Shown: positions 36,201 through 47,390 of the stretch, in pieces
How the letters are laid out: the number at the start of each line of letters is the position of its first letter
Numbering within the stretch: the stretch's first letter is position 1
DNA from: Lates calcarifer
Lineage: Eukaryota > Chordata > Actinopteri > Centropomidae
Reading direction: 5' to 3'
Assembly: GCF_001640805.2 (NCBI RefSeq)
Contig: NC_066835.1
Location: forward strand, 7,620,227 to 7,684,226
Length of the DNA stretch: 64,000 nt
Notes under the pieces: model-generated
Databases searched by the model: none
Seen by the model: only the letters and a program-made list of their open reading frames with translations
Told to the model about the DNA's origin: nothing
Made by a program: the position numbers and the translations under genes

Positions 36201-38439
36201 ATCCCTGCACCGTCAGATGCGTTACATTGGAACACGTTCACACTCACACATATGCTCTGCCTGGCACATGACCCCTCTCTCCTCCTCAATCTAACCCTGT
36301 CACTGTGTTTTCCATGCTTTTCAGAAACCCAGTCACCCCTTGGAAAGGCCACACGCACACACACTCCAGCACATACCTGGCCACAGCCTAATGCACGAAC
36401 AGTCTGACATGACCCTATGTGTTTCACTAGTGACCCCTCTCCAAAGCTCCCATGCTGTTAATAACACACACTACCACCCATGGTGACACACATGCTTTGC
36501 CCTGGGATACAGCACTGCAGCCTAGTGCTGAGAATAGGAAGAGCAGAATAGGAGGACTAGTGGGGGCTTGTAAGGTATGGATCACGTGACCACTGGTAAA
36601 AATAAAAAAAATATCACCTGCCTCATCCTTTAGGCCAGGAGTAGGTACAGTGTGGCTTTGCTTGGTGGTGCGAGTGTTAACTCTGCAACCTCAGACAGTC
36701 ACATGACTCTCACCTTATACGCTGTAATGCTCCCTTGAGACTCTCCTGAGCGGATTAAGGTAGACAGACAAGTTTTATGAGGCAAGTGTGCACCTTTATG
36801 GGCCTGTGTGGTGGTCAAGAATCATGCAATCAAAGGGAATCATAAAAGAACAAGACGTACATGTCCATGCACGCACGCACACACACACACACACACACAC
36901 TCACATCCTGCCCCTTATTAAACATAGATATTGACAGGTTGTGAGACAATGGGGGTAAACATGTTTCCACAGAGGCAAAAATAGGATGCATTGGAATGCT
37001 GGTCTGCGTCAGCACAGGTTATTAAATTCATACAAATGGCCGAGGTCACTGGCATTACCTCTGCTGTTCTCTTCCTGTTTTTAATTCTGCAGTCTGAGTG
37101 AAACTCTCTCCGTAGATGGAAGTCAGTGAAATTACACGGCCTAAACCACATCATTTTTATTCATATTAAAAGGGCTGCTGCAATCTAGCCTGTCCGTCTC
37201 CCCCTTATGCTTTCTCCCTGATTACAGAAGGTGATGCATGGCACTGGCCACAGGAAGTTCTGATTAATGCTGAGAACAGTCACCAGAATATCCTCAGATT
37301 CATATGAAGTCCTTAAGTTACACAGCCGCTTACACAGGCATGCACAGCTTTTAGACACTGTACATCTATTTCGGAGTGTTTCTTTTCCCCTTATTGTCTC
37401 TTTGGCGTTCCTCTTTTAACCTGTTACCACACACACGCTCACGTACTCACTGTTACATGCAGTGAAAAAAAGAGAGTTCATGTTCATGTGGTGTAAATCT
37501 ACTTTTATTCTTTCATCCCTGCTCCTGCATTGTAAGACAGCAGAAAGCTCCTAAGAGACCTACTTTCTCTCTCTCTCCCCCTCTCTCTCACACACCCCCA
37601 CATGACACTCGCGCTTTAATCCTCTCTGTCCTGATCTTCTCCTCACACACCTTTAGCTGAAATCTGCCTCTCACCTCTCCTTTTTCTTCGTGCTGATCTA
37701 TCACTCTCCGAGCCCGTCCATCACCACTGTTCCGCTGCTCAATGTCAGATGTAGTTCATACAGGTGCATTACAGGCAGGCACACACACCCACATACACAC
37801 ACACAGTTTATTACTATTCACAATACACTTCTATCAGTGTTTGCTATGGCTATGCTATATGCTTTACATTCTATACATGTGATTTATAGTAGGGATAGCA
37901 GTGACTAAGTAATTACTGGTTAATTGCCGTAAATAAATTAATTGATCAGAAATACATCAATCAACAAAGCACACAAAGTAACACTCAAATTCAGGCAGCT
38001 GGTTTCACTGGCTATGTAGAGGTCCATACTAATACCAAACTACCAGTTTCAACAGCGTAAACAGCAGAGAACAGCTACAGTTACTATGCTGGGGATGGGC
38101 AATACCCTTGAGTCATGAACTTTCTGTGCGGTGTCTCCCTTCTTTCGGTGTAAATCCACTTTAGTGTTGGAAGTGAAATGTAGAAGGATTCCCAGGAGGG
38201 GTGAAGTTGACATGAAAGTATTGCAAAATAAAGTATGTGCATCCCTGGAACGTCTATTCCACCTGAGCAGGTGTTTACAGCAGCTGGACCGGCTACAGTG
38301 AACAAACAGCTCCACTAAACCTGATCATGTAGCCAAGTAAAAAAAATAAAACATCTCTTGTGGAGGGATCATTGTAACCTATTTTAAGTTTAATTAGTGA
38401 GAGTGGAGGGCTTCAGCCCTTTTTAATGATACCAGAACA
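33231..38439. other. Non-coding background with simple repeats
   Basis: No gene supported. It contains short CA runs (33507-33525, 37785-37805), a purine-rich patch (33780-34030) whose minus strand gives a spurious Phe/Pro-rich frame, and a CA microsatellite at 36870-36900. The frames at 36033-36427 on both strands overlap each other and show no family. A polypyrimidine-rich patch at 37560-37690 has no convincing exon after it. Confidence 0.5.
36870..36900 (+). repeat. (CA)n microsatellite
   Basis: ACGCACGC lead followed by about 12 CA units. Confidence 0.94.
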
Positions 38440-38700
38440 GGACTGAGAGACTATAGCCTTGCTAGAGGCTCTGTGAGGCTATTCTTGGCCTACTATGCAC
38501 ACAATGACAATTCTAACATGCTGATGTTGACTGCTAGTGCGCTAGAGGAATGTCAGGCGATCACCAGAGTCATTCAGATTTATCCTTTGTGGATGACAAA
38601 TGTCAAAATGTCAAAGTAAAGAATTTTGTGCTATTCATCCAATAGTTGTGGAGGTATTCTGGACCAACCAACATTACCATCTATAGAGCTAGAATAGCTA
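38440..38700 (+). repeat. Decayed teleost dispersed repeat (ACAATGACAATTCTAACATG type)
   Basis: Landmarks in order: ACAATGACAATTCTAACATG then CTGATGTT, GCGCTAGAGGAATGTCAGG, CGATCACCAGAGTCATTCAG, CATCCAATAGTTGTGGAGG, then CTGGACCAACCAACATTACC and ATCTATAGAGCT. These match a repeat recalled as common in percomorph fish, with internal parts missing. No coding capacity. Confidence 0.75.
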
Positions 38701-41599
38701 AAAATGGTTTAGACATTGTTTTAAGTTCTAGATCTTCCCAGAATGTTTAGTCTTATCTAATTTGTGTCCATCAATAAAGCAGCATTATTTACTATATTTT
38801 ATATTGTGAACTCATCTGCCATTTGTTGAATAGCATCATAAGGAATCAGAGGACCCCAATTCAAGTGAAGGCAATATTATCACAATTACATGTGTGTTTC
38901 TTTCATTTATTGCTCTGAGGAACAGTCAAACAGTCTTAAGGTGTAAGCATGCAGACATTTAAACTGAGAAAATAATGCTAAACTGATATTTATTTACTCT
39001 TCTATTTTGCCCTCATTGATTCCATGTAAGCCTTATCTTATCCAAGCTGCCATATATAAGTGCTACAAATTGTTAAAAGCCTTTCAGTATATAAAGCTCC
39101 AAAGCAGAGTTTGATCTAAGTAGGGATCCCTGAGGACTTTTTGCTATTGATACCCAGAGACGAGTGGATTGAGCAGAGATCTCTCACTGTATCCACATCT
39201 CTTCCCAGACACATTGTCAATACCCCCTTTGGTTCTCGCATCTTTGTTTTCTAAACACTCAAACCCATCGGGAGACACACCTTGAGGCCGCGGTGACTCA
39301 AGCTAAATTAAAAATACAGTCCTTCTATTATTCAACAGCTCGTTAGCACCTTGCTTGCAAAGTAAGCCCTTTATTTTTTGGTCAAAGACAATTCACCAGA
39401 GCAGAATCCCTTTGTCCATTTTAAGTTAACCATTATTTGTTTTAATCATTCACCCACTTCTGCCAGTGTCTTTCTCAGAATGTATTTGAGTGGGAAAGTG
39501 TCAAGAAAATCACTAGTAGCTGCTGGATGCAGTTCAACTAATGAGCAGCTCAATAATTCTGACTGGTGGTGTCTGGGCTTTTTTCAATATGTGAAGTAGC
39601 TGCATTTTCATTGCTACATCCCTTTGTCCCTTTTGTTATTCAGCAACCTTCTGTCTACTATCTCATCAGATTTGTTTCCTACCAAAATAAACATGAGTTG
39701 TTGCTTACTCATTTTCCATTTGCTCTCATCTTCCTGTCGCTCTCTGCCTCTGACTATGCAGGAGAGTGGAGTGATGAAACAGCGAGTCAAAAAGAAAAGA
39801 GAAAGCATGTACTTGTCAACTGGAATGTTTTTGTGCACTTTTATTTGGTTATTCATTGAAGAAGTCAATCTATTTTTAATCAAATGTGGTCAAAGTCATT
39901 GTGCCCCAGCCCCTCTGCTAAGTTGTTGACAAGCATGAGTTTTGCATGCTGATTTATTGCTATCTTTCACTGCCTTATCTGTCTTCTATCGTCTCCCATC
40001 TCTCCACAACTTTCTCCATCACCCACAGGGGGTTTAAATCTAATTCTGAGTGGCGGTTTACTTTCTCTTACAATGCCAAAAGAAAGGGCATCCTAATAAA
40101 GCTCGGAATATCAAAGTGTCCTTTTGCAGAGGCAATTTATAGCGGAGGGGCCAAGGCTTCTCTTTACCATGGGCATGTCCTGTTTACTTCTCGAAGGACT
40201 TGTTTTATGCGTCTAAATCATGAATAATAATAATGATGATGGAGCCTTCATCTTGGCACTCCATCACTGTTTGAACCCCTGCCATTGCTGGCCACATAAA
40301 ACCAACTGCAGACGGATAAAGGCAAAGAGATTTATTTACTAATGTGGTTAGTTTTTTCTCTCTCTGTAGAAGAATGTATCCTTCTAGAGCATCCCTCTCA
40401 GAGGCTTTGGCATTTTGGCAAATAATTAGGAAAGATTTTTATGACATTCATGCCAGTAGAGCTCACTGAATTGATGTTGAGCTGAACTGGAAATGGAGAA
40501 ACAGAGAAAGAGAAGACAGATGTGAGGGGTGGGGGGGTGCAGAGAAGAGAGAAGGAGGAGCTGACCAGAAGGGAAACAGAGAGAGGAAGAAGAAGCAGCA
40601 GGGGAGGTGTTTGTGTGGAGGAAAAGATGATGGTGAAGGGGAGGTACTGGTAGCAGGAAGGGAATGATGAGGGATGATGCATGAGAGGAGATAAACAGGC
40701 GCGGAGGCGGCTGCAAAGAAAATGCAGGGGGAGTCGGAGACGTACAGCAGGCTGCGGAGGGGATTGATCAATACTTGATCCTGGGATGGAAATTTAGAGA
40801 TCACAGCTTGGGATGTTCCTCTGGACAGTAAAATGATAAATGGAAGACCACATGGAGAGAGAGAAAGAGAGAGAAAGTGACACAAATGAAAGAGTAGACA
40901 CCTCGTGCTGTCACAGCTGTGTTAAAGATTTTTCTCTCGTGACCTTTAAAAATGGACAGCAGGGCCTCTAACTGCAGTCAACCTTCCCATTGCTTCCTTA
41001 GATTCTTTTAAAAGAAAAAAAAAAATTTGCTAATCTGTCAGCAGCCATTTACTCTCAGAGTTATAACCCAGTCTTTCCCTCTGAGAACTCCAAACAAAAC
41101 TGCATCTGCAATAATTATATCTGCTACCCCCCACTAAGATTTATGGCTTTAAAAAAAAAACATAAAACATAAGCTCCTACTGTGTTCTAATGCACCCATC
41201 TGCGCTTCTGAAAGCACTTTCTGTCTTCTTCTCACACAAACACACGCATAATTAATATGTTTTGTTAATTCCCTCTCTCCTTTTTTAACCAATGTCAAAT
41301 AGCCACTTCCGACTGTACACATAAACACATTTACACACTTGTTTGCTCACTTTTTTTGTTGGGCAGTGATGCATTAGTAGTGTTTCAGTAATGTTAGGAC
41401 TTTTGTTCAGTCCTTTGCTTTTGGTTAAATGGGGACTGGGTAACAGTCTCTGTGTTTTCACCTGAGAAAACTGCTCTGAGACCAGTAGTGGGAGGTGGGG
41501 GATGGCCCAACCATGATTTGCCTATAGTAAACTTTCAGTGTCACCAATATGGACATGCTAGTGTAGTTACTCAGTTAAATATTTATTGAGAGGTGCAAG
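38701..41599. other. Mostly unique non-coding stretch
   Basis: No gene supported. Plus-strand purine richness at 40490-40880 opens three overlapping minus-strand frames of 94-140 codons dominated by Ser, Pro, Leu and Phe. These are compositional artefacts. A candidate conserved element is listed at 40020-40235. Confidence 0.5.
40020..40235. promoter_or_regulatory. Candidate conserved non-coding element
   Basis: Balanced, repeat-free block with GGTTTAAATCTAATTC, TGGCGGTTTACTTTC, CATCCTAATAAAGC, GCAATTTATAGCGG and AAATCATGAATAATAATAAT. It stands out from its AT-rich and pyrimidine-rich neighbours. Inference from texture only. Confidence 0.28.
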
Positions 41600-42970
41600 G
41601 ACTGGATGTAAATCATTTTACAGTGCTTAACATCCCACCTGATGAAGACCCTGGAGCGGCTGATTCTTGCCTATCTCCGGTCCTTGGTGAGACAGTCAAT
41701 GGACCTGCTGCAGTTTCCCTACCAGCCTGGCATCGGGGTGGATGATGCAGTCATACCTTCTCCACAGAGCTCTTTCTCATTTGGATAAACCTGGTAGCAC
41801 TGTGAGAATCATGTTTTTTGATTTCTCCAGTGCTTTCAACACCATACAGGCCATACCCCTGAGGGGCACGCTGGAACTCATGGGGGTGGACCAGCATCTC
41901 ACATTCTGGATACTGGATTACCTCACCAACCGACCTCAGTATGTGAGGACACGGGACTGCGTATCTGACATGGTGGTTTGCAGCACGGGGGCTCCGCAGG
42001 GAACAGTCCTGGCTCCGTTCCTTTTCACCCTCTACACTGCAGACTTTCAGTATACCTCACCTCACCGCCACCTGCAAAAGTTCTCTGATGACTCTGCAGG
42101 GAGTACAGAGAACTGACGCAGGACTTTGTGGACTGGTGCCTGCGGAAGACCAAAGAACTGGTGGTGGATTTCCGCAGGAGCAGACACTCCCCACCAACAT
42201 CAGTGAACATCCAGGGAAGAGACATTCAGATGGTGACATCTTATAAGTACCTGGGTGTTCAGGTGAACAATAGACCGGACTGGTCAGACAACACTACCTC
42301 ACTTTACAAGAAGGCTCAGAGCAGACTCTATCTGCTGAGGAGAGTCAGGAGTGGTGGTCTGCTGGGGCACCAGCATCTCAACAGTGGACAGAAGAGACTG
42401 GACAAGCTGATCAAGAAAGCCAGCTCTGTCTTGGGGTGCCCCCTTGACTCCGTGGAGGTGGTGGGAGAGAGGAGGATGAAAGCAAAGCTATCATCCCTGA
42501 TGGACAACAAGTCCCACCCCATGCAGGACTGTCTAACAGCTTCACCCAAAGTGTGTGAAGGAGAGGTATCGCAGGTCCTTCCTTCCTGTTGCTGTCAGAC
42601 CAGCACTGCTCCTAGTACACCACGTATACTCACATGGGCCATTTTCACTAGGCTCTGCACTTGAATTAATCCATCCTAATCCAAAACAGCTGCTATCAGT
42701 CATTCATGGTGTGCAATTCCATTTCAAAATGTGCAAAATCTGTATTTAGTTAATTTTCTGTCTCTATGTATAAAGTCCTGTGTATATTGCTCTTCTGTTA
42801 ATATTTTTTTATTACATTGTCATGTTTATACTGTTCTTATGTATTTTTTATAGCATTATCTTGTTTTTATCTCGTCTTTTACTCATATTTATGTCTTTTT
42901 CTATCTTTTCGATTTTAGATTTCCCCACTGTGGGACTAATAAAGGATTATCTTATCTTCTCTTATCTTAA
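41600..42970 (+). mobile_element. 5'-truncated CR1/L2-group LINE
   Basis: A non-LTR retrotransposon fragment on the plus strand. It keeps part of the reverse transcriptase domain and the C-terminal domain, then an AT-rich 3' untranslated region. It ends with the signature CCCCACTGTGGGACTAATAA, AGGATTATC and short ATCTT-type repeats at 42944-42969, which serve as the tail in this group rather than poly-A. The 5' half (endonuclease, ORF1) is missing, as is usual after incomplete reverse transcription. The exact left boundary near 41600 is uncertain. The clade (L2/Maui-like versus another jockey-group family) is from recall. Confidence 0.88.
41639..42664 (+). pseudogene. LINE reverse transcriptase pseudogene
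   Basis: Three reading-frame segments cover the relic. Frame A (41639-41788) gives KTLERLILAYLRSLV and QFPYQPGIGVDDAV. Frame B (41742-42116) holds the polymerase core: FFDFSSAFNT (motif A with its Asp), GAPQGTVLAPFLFTLY (motif B) and KFSDDSA (motif C with the paired Asp). Frame C, the same frame as A (42098-42664), gives KTKELVVDFRRSR, YKYLGVQVNN and KRLDKLIKKASSVLGCP. The A-to-B shift near 41750 looks like a two-base loss. Just after the catalytic DD pair, material expected between DDSA and REYRELTQDF is missing. A third loss lies near 42350-42390, before KRLDKL. The polymerase residues survive, but the gene is dead. Minus-strand frames here are shadows. Confidence 0.88.
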
Positions 42971-43780
42971 ACTGGTCATGTAAGGCTGAAAAAGTGTTTG
43001 GGTTAAAATAACAAGTAGATTTTTTACGGTGTGCTGCGTGTGAGCTGACTGTGGCAAGCTATCTGTATGACTGACTAATGTATAAGCTGTATATTCTGTT
43101 CATATCCAGGTATATATTTCTTGTCACTGTATCTGTTAGATCACAACAATTAATGGAAGCACAGAAATAGATGAAAGCCTCCTGCCCATCATTTCTCCAG
43201 CTAATCAACACAACATACAGGCAAGACGTTTGTTAACTGGTAGGTTTCAGTGGTGTCTGGCTGAGCTCAGCTACATCATGTTTGCAAACATGCTTGCTAT
43301 AAAAGTTTTTTAAGGTGATGTCAGATGTTGCATCTATAGTTTATCCTGCTGCTTCAAAATGACCAAAATGCTTTACAATGCAGGTTTATTTAAGTAGTTA
43401 GGTAATATCATTACTTTTTCAATGAGTAAAATGACTCGTGGATTACATTTTTCAAGTACCTCACCCAACACTGTTCATTTTGTTCACCTTTCAGGCTATT
43501 TCTCATTCTATTCTCCAAATGTGCGAGTCTGTATTGTCAGTCTCTGCCTTTCATGTCAAGTCGTAAAAAGAGCCCGAATTGAGGTATTTCCTTTTGTCAC
43601 TTTCACAGCCGGGGCCAAGCTTCTGGGAGCTTAGCTGGGAAACTGTAGCAATCGGTGACTTCACGAGCAAAGTGAGCATGTCTCTAGGTGCTGAATTATC
43701 ATAGCTGGCTGGCTTGACACGCCTGGGAATGAAAAGAGAGGGAGGGAAAAACAGAGCGAGCAAGTGAGAAAGAGAGGCGG
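42971..43780. other. Non-coding spacer after the LINE
   Basis: AT-rich unique sequence. A CACCTTTCAG acceptor-like site at about 43496 is followed by an open but unconvincing frame. No supported feature. Confidence 0.45.
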
Positions 43781-44110
43781 AGAGAACGGTGCGTGGAGGA
43801 GAGCAGAGGTTGACGTGCTCGTTTCATTCCTTGTGCGTGATCCAGGTGACAGGTGCTGGTGCAGAAAATGGCAGCCCCCACAGGGCTGCACCTAAGGGGG
43901 CCTGCCGTCACCAGCGTACAGGTGTACGTGGAGGTGTGTGTTTGCACGCACGAGGGCTGCCACAGCATATCATACATCAGCATTTCAACTTCTACATTAT
44001 GTGTTTGTACACATTCGCCGTTGTGTGTACTTCGCTGTGTGTGTGTGTGTGTATGCATTATGACAGTAATACTCTATGACAGAATGATCACACTCTTCTC
44101 CCCACAGCTC
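43781..44110 (+). promoter_or_regulatory. CpG-richer block, possible promoter or 5' UTR
   Basis: CpG dinucleotides are clearly more frequent here than in the surrounding kilobases (for example GGCGGAGAGAACGGTGCG, GACGTGCTCG, CCGTCACCAGCGTAC, TGCACGCACGAG), partly within a GT-rich patch at 44036-44053. The block ends at a good splice-acceptor-like site, CACTCTTCTCCCCACAG (44091-44107). This would suit an unmethylated promoter-proximal region, but no TATA box or start site can be fixed. Confidence 0.25.
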
Positions 44111-44182
44111 CGAGGAGTCTCTCTGCTCCGCTCCTCTCCCCCCCACCCCTCGCTCACCCAGAGGAGCTATGTGCTTCCACAT

Positions 44183-44338
44183 ATGTCAAAGCCCGTTTCC
44201 CTGTGGGCAGCAACACTCCTCTGCATCTTGTTCTCTCTCCTCTCCGCCTGCCCACATAATCTCAGGAGCCTGTCCGACACTAAACAACTAAACCAACAGA
44301 AATCATGTACAGCAGAACATACGGACCCCATGACATGA
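44183..44338 (+). CDS. Candidate small secreted-type ORF or signal-peptide exon
   Basis: A 51-codon frame begins at ATG 44183. Its start looks like a secretion signal: a Lys near the N-terminus, then the hydrophobic stretch LWAATLLCILFSLLSA, then the polar sequence CPHNLRSLSDTKQL, giving a plausible cleavage point after SA. It sits 75 bases after a splice-acceptor-like site at 44107 (polypyrimidine plus CAG) and downstream of a CpG-richer block. This would fit either a tiny secreted peptide or the first coding exon of a secreted or membrane protein. Against it: the Kozak context is weak (C at -3), no good donor GT was found inside the frame, and the frame continues upstream through GT repeats. 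No family recognised. Confidence 0.2.
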   Translation: MSKPVSLWAATLLCILFSLLSACPHNLRSLSDTKQLNQQKSCTAEHTDPMT

Positions 44339-44823
44339 CAACATTAAGCCACATTGTCCATCTGGCCTGCTGCAAGTTTGTGTTTGTTGCAGTCTTCTGC
44401 GCTATGATGGCTCTGCTGCAACATGTAATGAGAATGTGGGTTTCAAAACTAATTATATCTGCATTTATTCTGTTTAATGAGCTGCTGAGATAAGTTTTGA
44501 ACCCAGATGTGAAAGCAAAGAAAAAAAAATGTTGATACTGTTGACATCTGGCTGGCAGTGTAATGCTGCAACAAAGAAATGCTGCATATCCATTAGCTTT
44601 CATAAGGTAGTGAAATTGTTTTGTTGTCATTACCATAACTTTTTTTTATGTAACTGCTTAAACAAAAAGAATTACAAGCATTCAGGAGATAATAAAGGAT
44701 TTGAAGTGATGCAGTCATCATTTAATCTTGCAGCAAAAATGAAGGGGAAAAAAAAAAACATCACGTCAGAGACACTCCTGCAGGGGGATTACATTCTTGA
44801 GTGATCATATTGCATATCTCAAT

Positions 44824-44985
44824 CTTAACAAGTAATTAAATGTAGTATTCAAGTTTGAAATCTGTTTTTTTTTTTTTCTTTCTCTCCTCCTGGTAAAAAA
44901 ATGATGAAATGTGCCATTGGGTTGATATAATTTCACTTGTTTCACTGCAGTTAATACTCAATACGCCATTTAATTACTTGTTAAG
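44824..44985. repeat. 19-bp perfect inverted repeat flanking a 124-bp loop
   Basis: CTTAACAAGTAATTAAATG at 44824-44842 is exactly complementary in reverse to CATTTAATTACTTGTTAAG at 44967-44985. The similarity extends weakly inward (TAGTATTC against GTATTGAGTA inverted). The interior holds a T-rich tract, GGTTGATATAATTTCAC and TTTCACTGCAG. It could be a very short inverted-repeat transposon (TTAA near each tip) or a dyad of homeodomain sites. No family recognised. Confidence 0.85.
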
Positions 44986-45397
44986 GCTTTTTTTTTTCAT
45001 GCTGCCGCCATCTCTTTGAACACGCTCCTCACTCCATTCTCTCCTCTTCTCCATCAAGTAAGAATCCTTCGCAGTTAGCCGACACTTGGACCATAAAGCA
45101 TCTCACCTGCGCTAGTCCATTTCCAGTCAATTACTCCTCCTAAATCAGGGGCCTCCAGTAAAGAGTGAACGGATACTCTCAACAGAGGGACGTTGTGTGC
45201 AGGTGCCGGGGCTGACTGGTGCCACGTCATAAATCTTCCTCCCTCATTTGGCAGACCATGCAAGGCATTATAAAAGGTGGATGGGACAAAAGTTCCCGTC
45301 CTTGACTGCTGGTCCGATAAGGCTTGAGAGACGCCTCCTTGTATTTCGCTGGAGTGACGCATGAGGCATTGTGAGTGTGAGTGGGTTGACAAAGAGT

Positions 45398-45400
<3 letters not shown>
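44986..45400. promoter_or_regulatory. Candidate conserved element with TATA-like box
   Basis: Balanced, repeat-free block ending at a GA microsatellite. It contains a TATAAAAGG match at 45269-45277, CACGTCATAAATC, GACGCCTCC and CTGGAGTGACGC words. The minus strand is open for 105 codons across it (45075-45392) but shows no domain. It may be a regulatory element or a distant promoter. No transcript start or exon could be supported. Confidence 0.25.
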
Positions 45401-45447
<47 letters not shown>

Positions 45448-45448
45448 C
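45401..45448 (+). repeat. (AG)n plus (ACAGAG)n microsatellite
   Basis: About 14 AG units followed by three ACAGAG hexamers. Confidence 0.95.
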
Positions 45449-47370
45449 GAGGGCTCTCGTTGTGCCTCTAATGTAATTGCCTGGACCACTTCATCATAAA
45501 CGAAGCACTCGTGTGCAACGTTGGCTTATCTCCCCCCAACCACCACTCCACCCTCAACCCCTCCATCCCAGGCGACACTATCTCAGAGAGCGGCTTAAGG
45601 ATGGGCTTTGGGCCACATCAATAAACGCCAGCACAGATCAACCTGTCAGCAGGAGGGAGGCTCTAATGCATGGTACAAACCAGGCTATATGTAAAAAAAA
45701 CTCAAGTGGGGGAGATGGCAAAAGTTGGAATTTTATTAAGGTCTTGACCCTTTAGGTAACTATGGTAACGGCAGGTATATTTTCCAAGAGCTTCCTGTTT
45801 ATAGCACACACAAATAAACCACGGGTTAAGTGATATGACGTTATTTTTTTTTTGCGCATGCTAGGTATGCAAATTGAATCCTACATAGGAAAGGCAGACT
45901 GACCAGGAAAATGGCTTTATAGAGAAACAATAACACAATACAAATACATTCAATTGCAGAGAACAAATAATATCAAAAATGGGGTTTGATGTGATGAAAA
46001 ATAGATTTGTTTAACAAAGATAATATGATTCTATCATCATGATATGATTCCACCAGAAGCCAAAATACACAATACTGGATAGTTTTATGTTATTAGTCAT
46101 ACACAATAAGGGTAAATGAGAAAGCTAAATAGGTAAGTAGTTCCATTCTTAATGAAGCTGTAATTGACAGGAAGTATAATTTTGGGACAAAATAAAATAG
46201 TAATTTCTCTTATAGCTTGTGTTTATAATAATGTTTTGAATTTGGAAGTCTGATGACTATTAAAAAAAATCCACTCTAACTAACTTCACACACCTGAATT
46301 GCAAACCTATGTGTTTCAGTGTGTACATATGACAGATTTTTATGTTGACAAAGAGGCTGAGTGGACAGTGTGTGTGTGTTTGTTTGTTGCCTGTGTTACC
46401 TGTGGCATGATAAGCAGGCTTTGGTTGACTGACTGAGTAGCCTTGCATTAGACACAGCCTCAGACCAAGGCTCCTATCTCTAATGGCTTTCCCCTCCTTT
46501 CCTATCTTGACTCAAGTTGACTTTGTACCACATGTACACAGACACACACGGGCAATAGAGAAACACAGGGTATTTGATACAGCTCTATTTACCCGCTGTT
46601 CCTTGTGTTTGAGCATGAAAGTGTTTGCTCATTCATGCTTGTTTGTAACAAGTGAGAGCCAAAAAAAAGAGAAAAAAATCTTTTTCCTCTCATATCATCT
46701 AAGTTGATCGATTTCTCACTTCACCACCTTGTCCCCCTACCTCACTCACCCGTTCCTGATTGGAGTATGCATGCTGGGCTAAGATTGATTCATTGCAGGG
46801 TTTCTCTATCCCAATACCCCCTCTGGCATTTATTTGGTACATGCCAAGTTAAAGTTGATCCATATCTGAGCAGACCAACACCCCCGACCCCTCTGCTCTT
46901 GTGATCTCCGTGTCCTTATTGATCCATCTCTCAGTTTGCAGAAGAAGGTGGCAGTGAGGGCTGCATAATCGCGCAACCCCCAACACCGTTTCTGGGTGCT
47001 TACGCTGGGAGAAGCAGCGGCTGGAGAAAGATGAGGAAAAGTCTGTTTCTCTCCGAAATGATAAAGCAGACCATACGACCCGCAGCTATGATGTAGACCT
47101 GAATCTGAGAACAACGGACAAACAAGAACATTTGTCTTTGCAAGCACTTTCCTCCCTCCTACCCCAAATCCTTTCAAACGCTATCTCTACCTTTGATATC
47201 CCCCTGAACATCTTCTCTGCTTTTTTTTCCTCTCCTAGAGATAGTCTGAGATTTCCTGCTATGAAGAAACTCAGCCCCATCTCAAAGTTGGGGATTGTGT
47301 AAGAAGGAGAAAACAAAATGTTTATGCAGAGAAAAAGCTTACGATATTTAATAAAAAGAGTTTTGGCAGA

Positions 47371-47390
47371 CAGAGAGAGAGAGAGAGAGA
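47371..47390 (+). repeat. (GA)n microsatellite
   Basis: Ten GA units preceded by GCAGACA. Confidence 0.93.

Noticed and set aside
40398..40885. Three overlapping minus-strand frames of 94-140 codons
   Set aside because: All arise from one AG-rich tract and are Ser/Pro/Leu-rich in every frame.
42025..42549. Minus-strand frames of 60-73 codons
   Set aside because: Antisense shadows of the LINE reverse transcriptase relic.
43853..44338. 161-codon plus-strand frame read as one gene
   Set aside because: It runs through a GT microsatellite and across a splice-acceptor-like site. Only its C-terminal signal-peptide-like part was kept as a weak candidate.
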